A stretch of 64,000 bases of DNA from Thuidium tamariscinum (lineage: Eukaryota > Streptophyta > Bryopsida > Hypnales > Thuidiaceae), in NCBI GenBank assembly GCA_947034885.2, contig OX344754.2, positions 11,453,501-11,517,500 on the forward strand. Reading direction: 5' to 3'. The notes beneath the pieces are model-generated. The model was not told the origin of the DNA. It saw only the letters and a program-made list of their open reading frames with translations, and made no database searches. A program made the position numbers and the translations under genes. Below, piece after piece: positions 11,776-23,162 of this stretch (position 1 is its first letter; the number at the start of each line of letters is the position of its first letter).

Positions 11776-12212
11776 GGTAAAACAATGCATTACAGTCAAT
11801 TGACCCATGATGGACACCTAATGATCCCATGATAAGTTTTGTAAGCCACAATCATTGTTTAACCTAACACCAATGGAGTGATTAGTGGCCTCATTAGAAA
11901 TATTCTACTTTTTTAGTGTAAATCATTGTAGGAAGTGACTTTCATAGCCTTCAGCATTAGAATTTCTTGTGAACATTTTAGGTGATTAAGATGACTATAT
12001 TGGATATAGATTTGTTGATTGGAGGGGTGTACTAATAATTTGGGTAATTCACTTCAAAAATTCATAACAAATTCATACCTTGTTTGAAAAATATAATTTC
12101 AACTGCTCTCACTATTTCTTACACTTGTCTTTATGTGGAAAAAAATTTGAAAAAGTTTTAGCAATGGCATGAAGGTAGGCTCCAAATTTTGACCTCAATG
12201 GGTTGTTTTACC
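11776..12212. mobile_element. Possible short-TIR element
   Basis: GGTAAAACAA at 11776-11785 is inverted at 12203-12212 (TTGTTTTACC). The flanks TTAA (left) and TTAT (right) differ by one base and could be a 4-bp target duplication. The TIR is only about 10-13 bp, so chance is not excluded. There is no coding content. Confidence 0.35.
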
Positions 12213-12709
12213 TTATATCCAATCATGAATGTACAATAGAATCTTTGTTGAAGTGTCCCTAGTGAAAGTATTTCTAAAAATTATTTTTGATTTATCCCTA
12301 TACTTTACTACATTAGTTGAGTTTTGATTTTGTGAGATTTCCACTTGAGATCCAACTATATCATGGTTTTAGTGGTTTAGAGAGCTTCAACTTTGAAAAT
12401 TTACAAAAATTACATGCCATATTTGAAAACTCAATTTTTTTTATATTCATGATTTTCAATTATTACTAATCACTACAAATATATTATTTTTATGAATAGG
12501 TGCCTCCAACTTTGCAAAATTGCTTATATTGATGCTTTTAGGAGTTTCTACTATAAATTGGCCAAATGCCTTGGTTTGAGGATGCTTTTAGGTAGCTAAC
12601 TTCTTTCCAATAATTTAACCCCTACCTCCACCCCCACTCCATTTCCAGAGTCTAGGTTGTTCTATTCCAAGCAGAGGAGGTGGAATTAACTAGTCTATTA
12701 AGATGGATT

Positions 12710-12962
12710 ATGAGTTGTTGATTTCTTCTAAATTTCTTGACTAACCTATGGTTGGAATTAGATATACCTTTAATTGAAAAATAAGTTTTATAGAATCTTA
12801 ACTAAAAAATTCTTGATGATTTTATTTTGAGGTGGAAATATATGAATTTTTTTCAAATCTATCTTAAATCTATTTCTCCGCACAAGAAAATTTTATCCCC
12901 CATCCAAATCATTTGGGAGACTATGCTAAATTCATAAAGTGGTCGGAAATGGGTTTTAAGCT
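12710..12962. repeat. Dispersed repeat, second copy at 42390-42662
   Basis: This segment aligns along its whole length with 42390-42662. Shared words include GATGGATTATGAGT, ATTTCTTGAC, ATACCTTTAA, CATCTTAAATCTATT-like text and GGGAAATGG-like text near the end. It has no coding potential and its class is unknown. Confidence 0.7.
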
Positions 12963-12987
12963 TTTAAGGTAAAGGTATCCATTTTCG

Positions 12988-13985
12988 ATGAGGGATCCAT
13001 ACCCAACCTACAAAGTACAACTATTTTCAACCAAGGCTAGAATATATTTCCAACTAATGCTTGGAATGTGTTTTTCCCTCCATTTCAAGGTCGGGCCCAA
13101 TAAGGTCATGACACATGTCCCAAATGTAGTGAGCAAGAAAGTAGGAAGTAATGAGCCGAAAAATACTTAATCTATGATTGGAGCTGGAAGAATCTAGACA
13201 TTGGCTGATGGTCTAAACACCTTTTTTGCTTCCAAAAATCATACTCCCTCCATTCCAAAATGATATTTTTGTTGGCCTATTTTTATTATCCCAATTGATC
13301 TTCCTGTTATGATGTGGAAGAATGGCCTACTGAAGTTGAAAAAAAACAGTGTTGAAAAATTCAGATAAGCTTAATATACAATGGCTACAAAAAAATTCCC
13401 CACAAATAAGGAACTTGAATGTTTTCACCACCCTATGAGGAACACGTTTGCATCACCCAATCAAGGGCATTGTTCACCACCTGTTGTATTTGGAGTATTG
13501 AGCCAATCAAGTCAATGTTTTTTGTTTTTTTAAATTGATGAAACAAAAATTATACAATGGAACTTGACTTTGGGGGGCAAGTTGACTCTGTTTCAATGAG
13601 TTGTCACAGAGCTACCATAGGAAGAGAAAAGGATACAACCTCTAGTGCAGGGATTCAAGAAATGAGTGACTAGCGGTATTCCTTTAAAATGGCCAAATTT
13701 TTTCACTCTTTGTTACTTCATAACTAAATTTTTAAAACTAATTTACAAGTGAAATTTATAGGATAGAAAGAGAGCATCAACATTTACTCACCATTTAAAA
13801 CTGGATCTAAAAATGTTATTTTTGACCTTAATCCAGGCCATTTTGTCTAACAGGAAGATCATTTTGGGATAGAGGGAGTAGTAATTTCAATTTTGAGAAT
13901 AAAATTTTGAAAAATTTGCAGGCTCTATTTTTCCTATCTTCCTACTTAACAAAAATTTCACTTGCCTCGTATTGCTTACAATCAA
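12988..13985 (+). repeat. Dispersed repeat family C, split by a Stowaway insertion
   Basis: The left part (12988-13243) and right part (13879-13985) form one copy of a repeat also seen at 30875-31190 and 32275-32610 (same strand) and, inverted, at about 21610-21840 and 54900-55320. Landmarks are ATTTCCAACCAA-like text, GGTCATGACACATG, GTGAGCAAGAAAGTAGGAAG and a CCTATCTTCCT motif. The insert is the element at 13244-13878. The ORF at 12988-13170 is part of the repeat and has no known domain. Confidence 0.75.
13244..13878. mobile_element. Stowaway-like (Tc1/mariner) MITE, 635 bp
   Basis: The left end reads CTCCCTCCATTCCAAAATGA and the right end, inverted, CTCCCTCTATCCCAAAATGA, the well-known Stowaway terminus. 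TA flanks both sides (13242-13243 and 13879-13880). The related repeat copy at 32481-32510 has uninterrupted sequence around a single TA at 32491-32492, which is the expected empty site. It is longer than a typical Stowaway and carries no transposase. Confidence 0.88.
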
Positions 13986-14375
13986 CCCTTTTTGGGGGGG
14001 CGATTGGGTGCCAGATTGCACCATTCCAAAATAAATGTCTATTTTTTGTTAGATAAAAGTAATCTTTTTTCGCCAGAATTTCTTCATTTCTATTCAAAAT
14101 ATAGATGAAATTGCCAAATTTGGATGAAAAAGTGCATGGATATGACAAAAAAGTGTTTTTTGATCAAAAAGATGGATGGATGGAGATCTACAATGCTTCA
14201 CCAAATTTTAAGTGGTCGCCGTCTTGGCACTTTCTCAAAAACTAAGAAAAAAAAGGGCTGCTCACGATCTGCCTGAAAATTTATTTAAGTGATCGACTAC
14301 CGGTATGTGTACCTCTGCCTTAATAAGTGCCCACCATTGTGGCCCTTTCTCAAAAAGTAAAAAGAAAGGCCCGGT
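13986..14375 (-). repeat. Repeat upstream of the TM9 gene, inverted copy at 25830-26085
   Basis: Read on the minus strand this matches 25830-26085. Shared landmarks are TTTTTGAGAAAGTGCCAA, CTTAA-A-TTTGG-GAAGCA, TTTTTCATC-AAATTTGG and AGACATTTATT followed by AAAAGGGTT. The promoter-side end (about 14227-14260) recurs at 14340-14372 as CTTTCTCAAAAA followed by AAGAAA and GGGC/GGCCC, so part of it is duplicated in tandem. No TIR or target duplication could be fixed. Confidence 0.6.
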
Positions 14376-15296
14376 CCCAACCTGCCAATCAACGAGTGTA
14401 CCCGTCCGTCTCTGCCCCAGTCTCGTCAGTTTGGCTCCGTCCCTTTCCTTCGCCCATTTGTCGCAGTGCCCAGGTCTTCGCCGCCATCGCCAGATCTGCC
14501 TCGCCAGCCTCCCGCTCCTTCATCTTCCTCGCCCCCTTCCGCAAGTCCCCGTCACACCACCGGTACTTGCTCTTGCTCCTCTCGCACTGACTAAACCCGC
14601 TCATGCCCGCCCTTGTCGCTGTGTCTCTTAATGGTCGTCAAGGGTTTCTGCACACGCGTATATATCAGGGCTGGACCATCAACGCAAATCTTGTCGCACC
14701 CGACTTGTACGCGAAATTCGTGAGGGCAAAGGAAGATTTTAGAAATTTCAGTTCAAACGCAGGATCTGGACGGAAGGTTGAACTAAATGGCTAGGTCCAT
14801 GTTGAGAAACGGAGAGCAGATGGGATTAGGTTTTGACATAGGGGGGGGGCATTGTCTTTTATTTTTGGCCGATCTGTTGTTAGTACTCTCCGTGGTCACT
14901 GATTCGGGGTACCGATCTTTCAGAAGGTCGTGAGTTTTAATATGGAGGAGGGGCGGCGGTTTGGTCTAGAATTTTGGCTAGTGGCTAGACTAGTTCATTA
15001 GGTTCAGCGTTCTGTGAGAAGCCTTATGTGGAAGCGGTAGAGTGACTTGTAGTGCACCGTTGGTTGTGGTAGTGATTAGGTTAGAGTTAGATGTTTTGGC
15101 ATTGCTTGCATTAGAGCTAGTTCCCGGTGTTTACATTGTGCGTGTGAGATTTTTCAGGGGGGCATTCGTGGACAGGGCATGTGAGCGTTGGCGACGAAGG
15201 AGTTGTTGAAGTGCTGGACTGCGATAATCATCACCGCAGTCGGGTTTCGTTGCTGGTCTCTTGGTGTTCTAGATGTAGATTACGACGTCCTCCGCC
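14376..15296 (+). promoter_or_regulatory. Probable promoter and 5' UTR of the TM9 gene
   Basis: Composition changes sharply to C- and G-rich DNA from about 14370. A TATA-like word TATATAT lies at 14659-14665, and the coding start is 15297, which would give a 5' UTR of roughly 600 bases unless an intron lies within it. The ORFs at 14305-14631, 14603-14794 and 15188-15394 show no conserved motif. The last overlaps exon 1 in another frame. Confidence 0.4.
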
Positions 15297-18200
15297 ATGG
15301 CTTTCCTTCTGTTCTGCACTCTGGTGCTGCTCTTTCTGACTCACCCTATTGCTGCCTTCTACCTGCCCGGCGTTGCTCCCCAGGACTTCGATGAGGTTTG
15401 TTTCCTCATCCTCTACCGCTTCGATTTGAATTTCACTGGCGACTTGTTTAAAATTTCTACGCCGTGGTTTGAAGATTTTGGTCACCGTGTCCGCATATCT
15501 GCATAATTTCGGAATTGCAATTTGGCATTCGGATAGATCCTGTAAGATTATGTGAAGTGGATTACTGGGCTCGGTTGAGGTTAGTGTGTGGTCACTGCTG
15601 TGAAACGGATTCCTAGACTCGATTTAGAAATCTACTGCCTGCCACTCGACGCTCTACAAGGAATTTAATAATTTCGTGATTTGCACTAGTTCTAGCTCGC
15701 GTTCTAAATAGTGAAAGAGCCTCATATTATAACACACAGCATTTACCATTTCTGAGTTAAAAGTTACTGTGCTATGCGAAGACATTACGAGATTTTTCTC
15801 TATCCACATTACTTATCATTTCATTGTGGTGTTTTGTCTTTTGTTGAAAACTGCATTCGTGGTCTATGGAGTGATGATAATGAAGCGTCGGCTGTACGAG
15901 CGATTTTCTGTTGCGTAGAATGCCCACATTATTATGTACGCTTTCCAGTTGTATGTGTGATTTGTCATTCTCCGTAGCGTAGTGAATTTAAACTCATATA
16001 TCTCATGTCGTTTTATCTGGCAGAAAGATACTGTTACAGTCAAAGTGAACAAGCTGACGTCGACAAAGACGCAGCTGCCATACGAATACTACTCACTTGA
16101 TTATTGTAAGCCTCCAAAGGTCATCGATGTTGCCGAAAATCTGGGAGAGGTTCTCAGAGGCGATCGTATCGAAAATTCGCCTTTTGAGGTTTGTGTCTAG
16201 TGCTGGTTTTCATTGTTGGTTGAATAATTCTCTTTGCTATGTCACGCGTGTTGCTTGCCTCGTCTTAGTGCAAATATTTACCCCGAAGGTTTCATGAATA
16301 TTAGACCTTCTCAGTTATTTTTTCTGTATTTCCTCTTGCGAGGGCTGGCTCTTACCTTCGATACTTAAACTGAGCGATTTATCTATGATTACTATGATTA
16401 ATTCAAAGTAACTTTCATCTGGATTCTTGATAAGTAATTTATGTCTTCAATCGACCGAGAGGTCATCCACACTAATTATATAGTGCCAGTAGTTTTTTTA
16501 GCATGAGTGATCAGAATGTCAATGAGAAATAGAGATTTCTTGTTGCATTCTGTGGACAATTGGAGTTCCGAAATAATGATTAGTGCTGGCACTTAAGGGT
16601 GGCATTTTGGGTGACAGTTTGAAATGAAGAATGATCAACTATGCAAGGTTGTCTGTAAGCAAAAGTTCTCACCGGAGGCGCTCAAGAACTTCAAGGCCAA
16701 AATTGATGGCGAATACCGTGTTAACATGTGAGTGTTTCAGAGATATTTTCTGGAATATTTCGTCTTGAAGTATTCGGATCATTATCTTTTGGTATTCTGT
16801 ATTGTGATACCATACCATGTCGAAAACGAATTTTGTAGTACGTAAACTTGGTTATGATTTTAGAGTGTGTAACCATCTCTATTTGTCCCGTCAACTCTAT
16901 TTAGTAAGTAGTTGAATTATGTCTGCTTGCTTGTAACTGAGCTCAGATGATACTAGTTTAAGATATTTCGCATAGTTGCAGTTCCGTATTCATAGTGTAT
17001 CTGCGCCTGTGTTTTGCTTGAACAATATCTTCTGAAAAGTTTATGAAGTTATGTATGAATAGTCAATAACGAAAGCATGTTTCAAATTTCAGGATTTTGG
17101 ACAATCTACCAGTTGCTGAAGCCAGGCAAAGGCACGATAATGGGCAGACGGTTAAGCTTTATGAACGAGGTTTTGCTGTTGGGTTCAAATTGAAATTTGC
17201 TCAGGTGTGCAGCTTCACTTGTTCTTTATTTCATGGCTTGATTTCATTCTTCAGAACTCTGCCTCTCTCAGTTATTTACAACTCGTTAAAGTCTTCTCAA
17301 TTCTGCTTTCCCATATTCAGAGTAAGACAGAGAAGTACTGCGTCAACAATCACATTCACTTCACCGTGCTCTACCATCCTGTGGCTGATGGGAAGTCTCG
17401 AATCGTGGGGTTTGAAGTGATACCAAGCAGGTGTGTGGTTGATTTGAGGATTCGATCGGGACTTAAGGGATGATGTGTTCTTTTACCAGTACTGTTCTAT
17501 TGTTACGGTGTTCCTATTTAGTGGTAGTGCTTCAGAATATCTGTCTTTTCAGTTCTGTGCCGAAAAGTCTGTTTTAAGGATTTTTTTTTCATGTATGGGT
17601 TACGTGGCATTCACTGTCTAACTTTGAGTATTATTCTTTGGACCAAGAAGCATACCCAACTAACTTGTACTTGTATTTTTTACAGTGTAAAGCATTCCTA
17701 TGATCGTTGGGAGGGGGGCAAGACCAAATTGTTAACCTGCAATCCCAATACTCGGACTTTTGTGTCACCAAGCCAGGATCCTCAGGAGTTACTGGAAGAT
17801 CAGGAAGTGGTGTTCACTTATGGTGTGTCATTTCAGGTAGTGTTTCATTTGAGCGCTTAAATTTCCTTCGGTTACCGTGCCTAATCTACATATTTATCGG
17901 TGTGGCGCTTTCAGATAATTATTATTGAATTCTCAGCCAAGACTTGGTTTTGGAACGTACAGTCCGGGACGTCACCTAATTCTAAGTTTCATCAGGAATA
18001 TTTCTGACCTTTATTCCTGTACTCTGCATTGTATTTCCAGAGAAGTGATATCAAGTGGGCATCTCGTTGGGACACATATTTGTTGATGCCAGATGACCAG
18101 ATCCATTGGTTTTCTATCGTCAATTCCCTCATGATTGTGCTATTCCTATCTGGTATGGTGGCAATGATCATGATGCGCACTCTCAACCGTGATATTTCGA

Positions 18201-19195
18201 AGTACAATCAGCTTGATGCAGAGGATTTACAAGAAGAAACGGGATGGAAGCTGGTACACGGAGACGTGTTCAGACCTCCAGCCTATGCCGGGCTGCTGTG
18301 TGTGTACTTCGGCACAGGAATGCAGTTTTTGGGGATGGTCGTAGTCACTATGATCTTTGCATTGTTCGGTTTCCTGTCCCCTGCTAACCGGGGCGGATTG
18401 ATGACTGCCATGTTGCTACTATGGGTGTTCATGGGGCTATTCGCCGGGTATTTCTCATCACGGATGTACAAGCAGTGCAAGGGCACCAACTGGAAGGCCA
18501 ACACCTTGAGGACTTCCCTCTTGTTCCCTGGAAGCGTGTTCGTCATTTTCTTCATCCTGAACGCGCTCATTTGGGGTCAAAAGTCGTCGGGAGCCATACC
18601 TTTTGGAACGATGTTTGTTCTTATGTTCCTCTGGTTTGGTATTTCTGTTCCCCTTGTCTTCGTCGGGAGCTACTTTGGATTCAAGCAGCCAGGTGCCGAA
18701 GATCCAGTGAGGACGAACAAAATCCCTCGACAAATTCCCGAGCAGGCTTGGTACATGAAGCCTGTGTTCTCCATCCTCATCGGTGGCATCCTCCCCTTTG
18801 GAGCTGTTTTCATCGAGCTCTTCTTCATCTTGACATCCATCTGGCTGAACCAGTTCTATTACATCTTCGGGTTCTTGTTCATCGTCTTCCTGATCCTGAT
18901 CGTCACTTGTGCGGAGATCACCATCGTGCTCTGCTACTTCCAGCTGTGCAGTGAGGATTACCATTGGTGGTGGAGGGCTTATCTCACGTCGGGCTCCTCA
19001 GCTGTGTACCTGTTTCTTTATGCCACTTTCTATTTCTTCACCAAGCTCGATATCACAAAGGTCGTCTCTGGCGCACTTTATTTTGGATACATGATCATCA
19101 TCTCGTACTCCTTTTTTGTCCTCACAGGAACTATAGGGTTCTACGCTTGTTACTGGTTCGTGCGTATGATTTATGGATCAGTGAAGGTCGACTGA
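15297..19195 (+). CDS. TMN: TM9 superfamily (transmembrane nine / endomembrane protein 70) protein
   Basis: Seven exons join in frame with GT-AG introns: 15297-15395, 16024-16188, 16618-16727, 17093-17204, 17321-17430, 17686-17836 and 18041-19195. The protein is 633 residues, normal for the family. Residues 1-20 form a signal peptide ([20 protein letters not shown]) and are followed by [11 protein letters not shown], the hallmark of the TM9SF2/TM9SF4-like class. The luminal domain has [40 protein letters not shown] and [11 protein letters not shown]. The last exon carries all nine membrane segments, the first at about residues 274-294, with [17 protein letters not shown] and [14 protein letters not shown]. 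The protein ends VKVD, a C-terminal KXD/E signal known from plant relatives to bind COPI and hold the protein in the Golgi. Known roles of the family are in endomembrane trafficking and cargo sorting. The start is chosen because it opens the signal peptide. No frameshift or missing segment is seen. Confidence 0.96.
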
Positions 19196-20716
19196 GCTTC
19201 AGATGTCCATCTATTGGATTCTTCAGCATGCTGGAACTCCACTTTAGGGCACACTGTCCATTTGAAGGGAAGACTGATGTCCCCCTTGGAGGTCGTTTAT
19301 GATCGAATTTAAAGAGTTAAGAGGTTGTTTTTGAAGACCAAGCGCAAGTTCTACAAGCAGGAGGGTGGTCATACGGTACATGTAGTGATAGATTCCCTTT
19401 TCCAGTTGGGTCGTTGGAATGGGTCCAATCACATTACTTATCACCTTCTCCATAGTATGTGGCTGCAAGGATGGCTGAGTGGCGACTAACCTAGAGAAAG
19501 TGGGGTTGCAGGCATTAGATTAGCAAGTCCAGTTAACTCTTCGAATATATAAATAGCAACTAATCTCTTACTCTGTTCTCACATGAGGATATGTGAAACT
19601 GTTGATAGATTTTATTGTTCATCGACAAAGGCTGCACACCTTCAAATTACTGTCATTCATTTTGTCTTGATGGGTTTTGCTGTTGATTACCGTAGCATTT
19701 CCTGAATTTTATGAAACTGTCTTCTTTCTAGGATTAGAGCTTAAGTTTTCGAAATACAATTTCGTTTTATAACATAATTATATTCATGTTGGGAAGCTGA
19801 TGTGATATTGAGCCTAGCCTGATGTTGAACCAATTATTTATGGGAGAAGAGGTGGAGTAACATAGTAACGCAGTATTCAACAGGACAAAATGATTTCTCT
19901 TTGGTCTCTTTCGTGTTTAAGTCAAACGTTGGTCGTTTTTAACGTTCAGGCTTAGGTCCAGGTATGGTGGGTATGTCCATGACCTCTTTGGGTGTTCGGA
20001 CCTCAGTAAATTCTCTTTGAAAGGCATGTTGCTTCATATTTCTTGAACCTTTGCGGAACTGAATGGAGTGTGATTGGGTCCAGTAGAAAACCACAATTTG
20101 TGATAGATCCCCTTGTTCAGAAACTTGCATAGAAAAATTATAAATAATTATTCTGCAAAAATGTTTTTTTGATGCTTAAAGTAGATTAGAAGACCATAAC
20201 ATTTGAGTGAGTGTTGTCAGAACTTTACGTTGTACCTTGAGCTTCATCAGTAAGGAACCAGACAAGGGAAGACATTAAGTAGAGTAGCCAACCCATTTTC
20301 AATCACCCCCATATTCTCCTTCTATGAAGTTGTGGTGCAGAGCTTGGAGTAGCTAAGGCACATTATGGTTGGTTGTAAGGCTCTTAATCTTGCAACTAGT
20401 CTTTGGTTGATTTTTAAATTAGTCTATGGTTATGAATAGAAAGGTCTAGATCACCAATATAGGTTAAAAAGAATCTTTGAGTAAAAAATTAATAATAAAT
20501 ACATTTTGTGTAATAGAATTCTGAAAAAAATATGCAATCCTTCCAAACATTATTTCTCTACATGGAAAAAATTTTGCATTCAAAAAGCTTGTGCTTCAAA
20601 TATGGGTAATTGCCTAAGTGGTTGGAAATCAGTTGGCTACTTTAGCCATTTCAATCATGAAAAATGATCACTACAGAAAGAAAGATATATACTTATATAT
20701 AGAAGAACCACATGTA
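19196..20716. other. TM9 3' flank, no other gene
   Basis: The first several hundred bases probably hold the 3' UTR. A clear cleavage signal was not identified. The minus-strand ORFs at 19244-19468 and 19939-20130 have no recognisable motif. From about 20400 the sequence becomes AT-rich repeat DNA. Confidence 0.4.
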
Positions 20717-21443
20717 AGGTGGTTGCAAGAAACACTTGTCCTATTTTTTGTCCCCTTGGCCTTGGATAGGTGTTTTTTTACTCATAACTTTTGCGTCGTT
20801 TGTTCAATTCACACGGAACTTAAAATGAAGGTATATATAAAAGTTCCAGACATAATGTAATTTTTTTTTAAATTTAAAATTCTTTTACTATTTTCAAATA
20901 GCCCCTGATTGAATGTCTACTTTGGTCATTTTAGGAGGTTGTAGTCCTATTTTTGATCCAGAAATGCAAATTTTAAGCTCAAAATTGGCATGCAAAGACA
21001 TTTGCTAAAGTTTACAAAACCACAATTTATTTCTAAAAATAGTAAATTGTCCACCTTCTACATGTGTTCAAAGTGCAGTACCAAGGTACACTTGTAGAGA
21101 ACACAAAATATTTTTCTCAAAGATGAAAATGGTTGAAGAGAAGCATCTTAAGGTTAAAAAAATGTATTCTTTTATTCTATTTTTTTGAGTTTTTTTACTA
21201 TTTTTAAAAAATTAGACATCAAAGTGTCTATTTTCATTGTATTTTTCATTGTGCTTTTTTTTGTATATGACTTTTAGAGTTAAATTTTCTTAAGTCTAAA
21301 TTTGAAGAGACAAAATATTCTCATTATTCTTCAAATTATCCATATTTTATTTTATTTAAAAAAAATTTAATCCCAAAAGTCATAGGACTCATCGAAATAA
21401 GCCATTTTGAAACAAAACCAATAAGTGTTTCTTGCCACAACCC
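20717..21443 (-). mobile_element. GCAAGAAA-TIR element, subfamily A, copy 3 (reverse)
   Basis: The left end is AGGTGGTTGCAAGAAACACT and the right end, inverted, GGGTTGTGGCAAGAAACACT. The flanks are TGTA and TATA, a degenerate 4-bp duplication. Near the left end, CCTATTTTTTGTCCCCTTGG is the inverse of the right end of copy 9, so this copy lies in reverse orientation. It contains CTCATAACTTTTGCG and has no ORF of note. Confidence 0.8.
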
Positions 21444-21609
21444 TATACTTGATCACTTAAGCAATTTTAGAACAGATCATGAGGAATATGACACTACGCG
21501 AATTTTTCCCATGTAGAAAGACAGGAAATATGGGGATTGAAATTTTTTCATAATTTTATTCCCAAAATTGAAATTATTGTGAATTTTGAAAACCAAAAAG
21601 TACTTTGAA

Positions 21610-21840
21610 CTCATGGCCAGTTTCTAGAGTCTTCCTATTTGGATCAGAGCCAAGATTACTTTCCTACTTGGTCCTTCCTACACACTTTAGGACACTTGGG
21701 ACATGTATCATAACCTCATCAATCCCAACCCTGAAAAATGGAGAAAAAGTACATTCCAAGCTTTGATTGAAAAATCTGTTCTAACCTTGGTTAGAAATAG
21801 CCACACCCTATTGGTTGGATCCCTAGTCCAGAATAGGTGG
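21610..21840 (-). repeat. Dispersed repeat family C, inverted fragment
   Basis: Read in reverse, this matches 12988-13180 and 30875-31190: GGACATGTATCATAACCTCAT is the inverse of the GACACATG landmark region and CATTCCAAGCTTTGATTG the inverse of the CCAA-AGCTTGGAATG-like region. Non-coding. Confidence 0.6.
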
Positions 21841-21987
21841 TTCTACCTTGAATCTATTTGAAACCTTGCAAAGGAGAATAACTGAGAAAGCAGACTCAGT
21901 CCACATTGTTTTGTCAAAAATCCCTAAATTCCTTAGTGGAAGCCAGTATTATGTTTTAAGACCGAAAAAACTTGAAACAACCATTAT

Positions 21988-22171
21988 AGGAGAGGCACCC
22001 AATGGCACACCTGCACCCAATACAAAAATGTAGCAGAACTGTAGACTGCTTATAGTTTTAGATCAAAAGAAATAAGCCATGTACTCCCTACCTACATTTA
22101 TAGCCTGAAATGATTTATGCTGTAGAAACGGATGGCATTGGGTACAGGTGCGCCATTGGGTGCCTGTCCCT
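21988..22171. repeat. Compact foldback next to the tRNA gene
   Basis: The left arm, about 21991-22022, with GGCACCCAATGGCACACCTG, is the near reverse complement of 22134-22165, with CAGGTGCGCCATTGGGTGCC. The arms are about 30 bp, the total is about 180 bp, and I could not fix a target duplication. It could be a small MITE. Confidence 0.65.
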
Positions 22172-22274
22172 TACATTGATTATTTCAGATCCCAAAACCT
22201 GCAGATCTACCGGAACCTCTGGAAAAGAAGCTTCCACATACAAATGGAAAATCATGTGAGTGAGGATGGAAGGC

Positions 22275-22278
22275 AAAA
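22275..22278 (-). terminator. RNA polymerase III terminator of tRNA-Arg
   Basis: On the minus strand a TTTT run begins nine bases after the last tRNA base, the expected place for a Pol III stop signal. Confidence 0.7.
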
Positions 22279-22286
22279 GCTGAATG

Positions 22287-22360
22287 CGACCACGATGGGA
22301 TTCGAACCCACGACCTTCAGATCCGAAGTCTGACGCGCTAATCCACTGCGCTACGCGGCC
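22287..22360 (-). tRNA. trnR-UCG: tRNA-Arg, anticodon UCG
   Basis: The 74-base cloverleaf folds fully on the minus strand: acceptor GGCCGCG with CGTGGTC plus discriminator G, D arm GCGC/GCGC, anticodon arm TCAGA-CTTCGGA-TCTGA and T arm GTGGG-TTCGAAT-CCCAT. The anticodon is TCG, reading the arginine codon CGA. It has no intron. The internal A box lies near the TAGCGCAGTGG segment and the B box is GGTTCGAATCC. CCA is not encoded, as expected for a nuclear gene. It lies about 800 bases beyond the COX6B stop codon, on the same strand. Confidence 0.97.
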
Positions 22361-23162
22361 CAAGACTAAGATGGAAGATTCGTTTCTGGAGGGATATATA
22401 TAGGGACCTCCATCTTTCTAGGAATACCTCGTTTTTAACGAATCAGCTGGCCTACTTTAGAACTGAAGGAATGCCTTTGTTGAATGAATCTTTGATCTGA
22501 TGTGTATTATTTGGAAGAGAAATCTGAAAGATGTATATATATACATGCTATATTTGTACAATATTAATAGTAATGGTGAGACTTTAAAAAGATAGATTTC
22601 ATTTAACTTTGCAAGTGTGAGATAATAAAAATTATTTCTAACGATCACTCCGATAAACACCTTAACCTTATGTGGGATCAGACCACAAGGAACCAGCACA
22701 GTGGCACAAGCAAAATCCGTCTTGAGATTTTACCAACGTGGCCCTACTTCAAGTCTCCCACTTCCAGAACCACTCTGCAAAGCCAGTGTCACAAGGTCAC
22801 GGAACAAAAGACGAGAAAAAAGATGTCAACAGGCAGAGGCAGCAAAAGGTGGTTCGGTAATGGAACTACCAAGTAATCCAGCAAGTATTATTTCTCCACT
22901 GCTCCAGCAGTTGCGAATCTCTACAAATGATGGCACTTGCTGAACTGAATGCCTTCTTTTGCCGGACACTGTGGAGGTTGTCCCATATGTCTCAGCAGGT
23001 CTTTGCAAGACTAGAAAGCATAAATAGAGGTTGGGATCCTAAACTGATCTCGCCAAGACTACAGCTTCAATTTATCTTCAAATGCAATAGATTGGAAAGG
23101 GGCAAACTTGCGCAGCCCTCAACAACCTCAGCCGCACAGGAGGAAAGACTGCAGCGTACTCC
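22361..23162 (-). other. COX6B 3' flank and likely 3' UTR
   Basis: This is the downstream side of COX6B on the minus strand. Open frames on both strands (22457-22699, 22670-22876, 22701-22943, 22826-23008 and 22927-23169) carry no recognisable domain, and I treat them as chance ORFs in a UTR or spacer. The DNA is gene-like in composition from about 22660. Confidence 0.4.

Noticed and set aside
14305-14631. 108-codon Pro/Leu/Ser-rich ORF upstream of TM9
   Set aside because: It is low-complexity C-rich DNA with overlapping frames on both strands. The promoter/UTR reading is simpler.
18283-19302. Long ORFs on the minus strand and in alternate plus frames across the TM9 last exon
   Set aside because: They are shadows of the 384-residue TM9 exon, which has the conserved protein signature.
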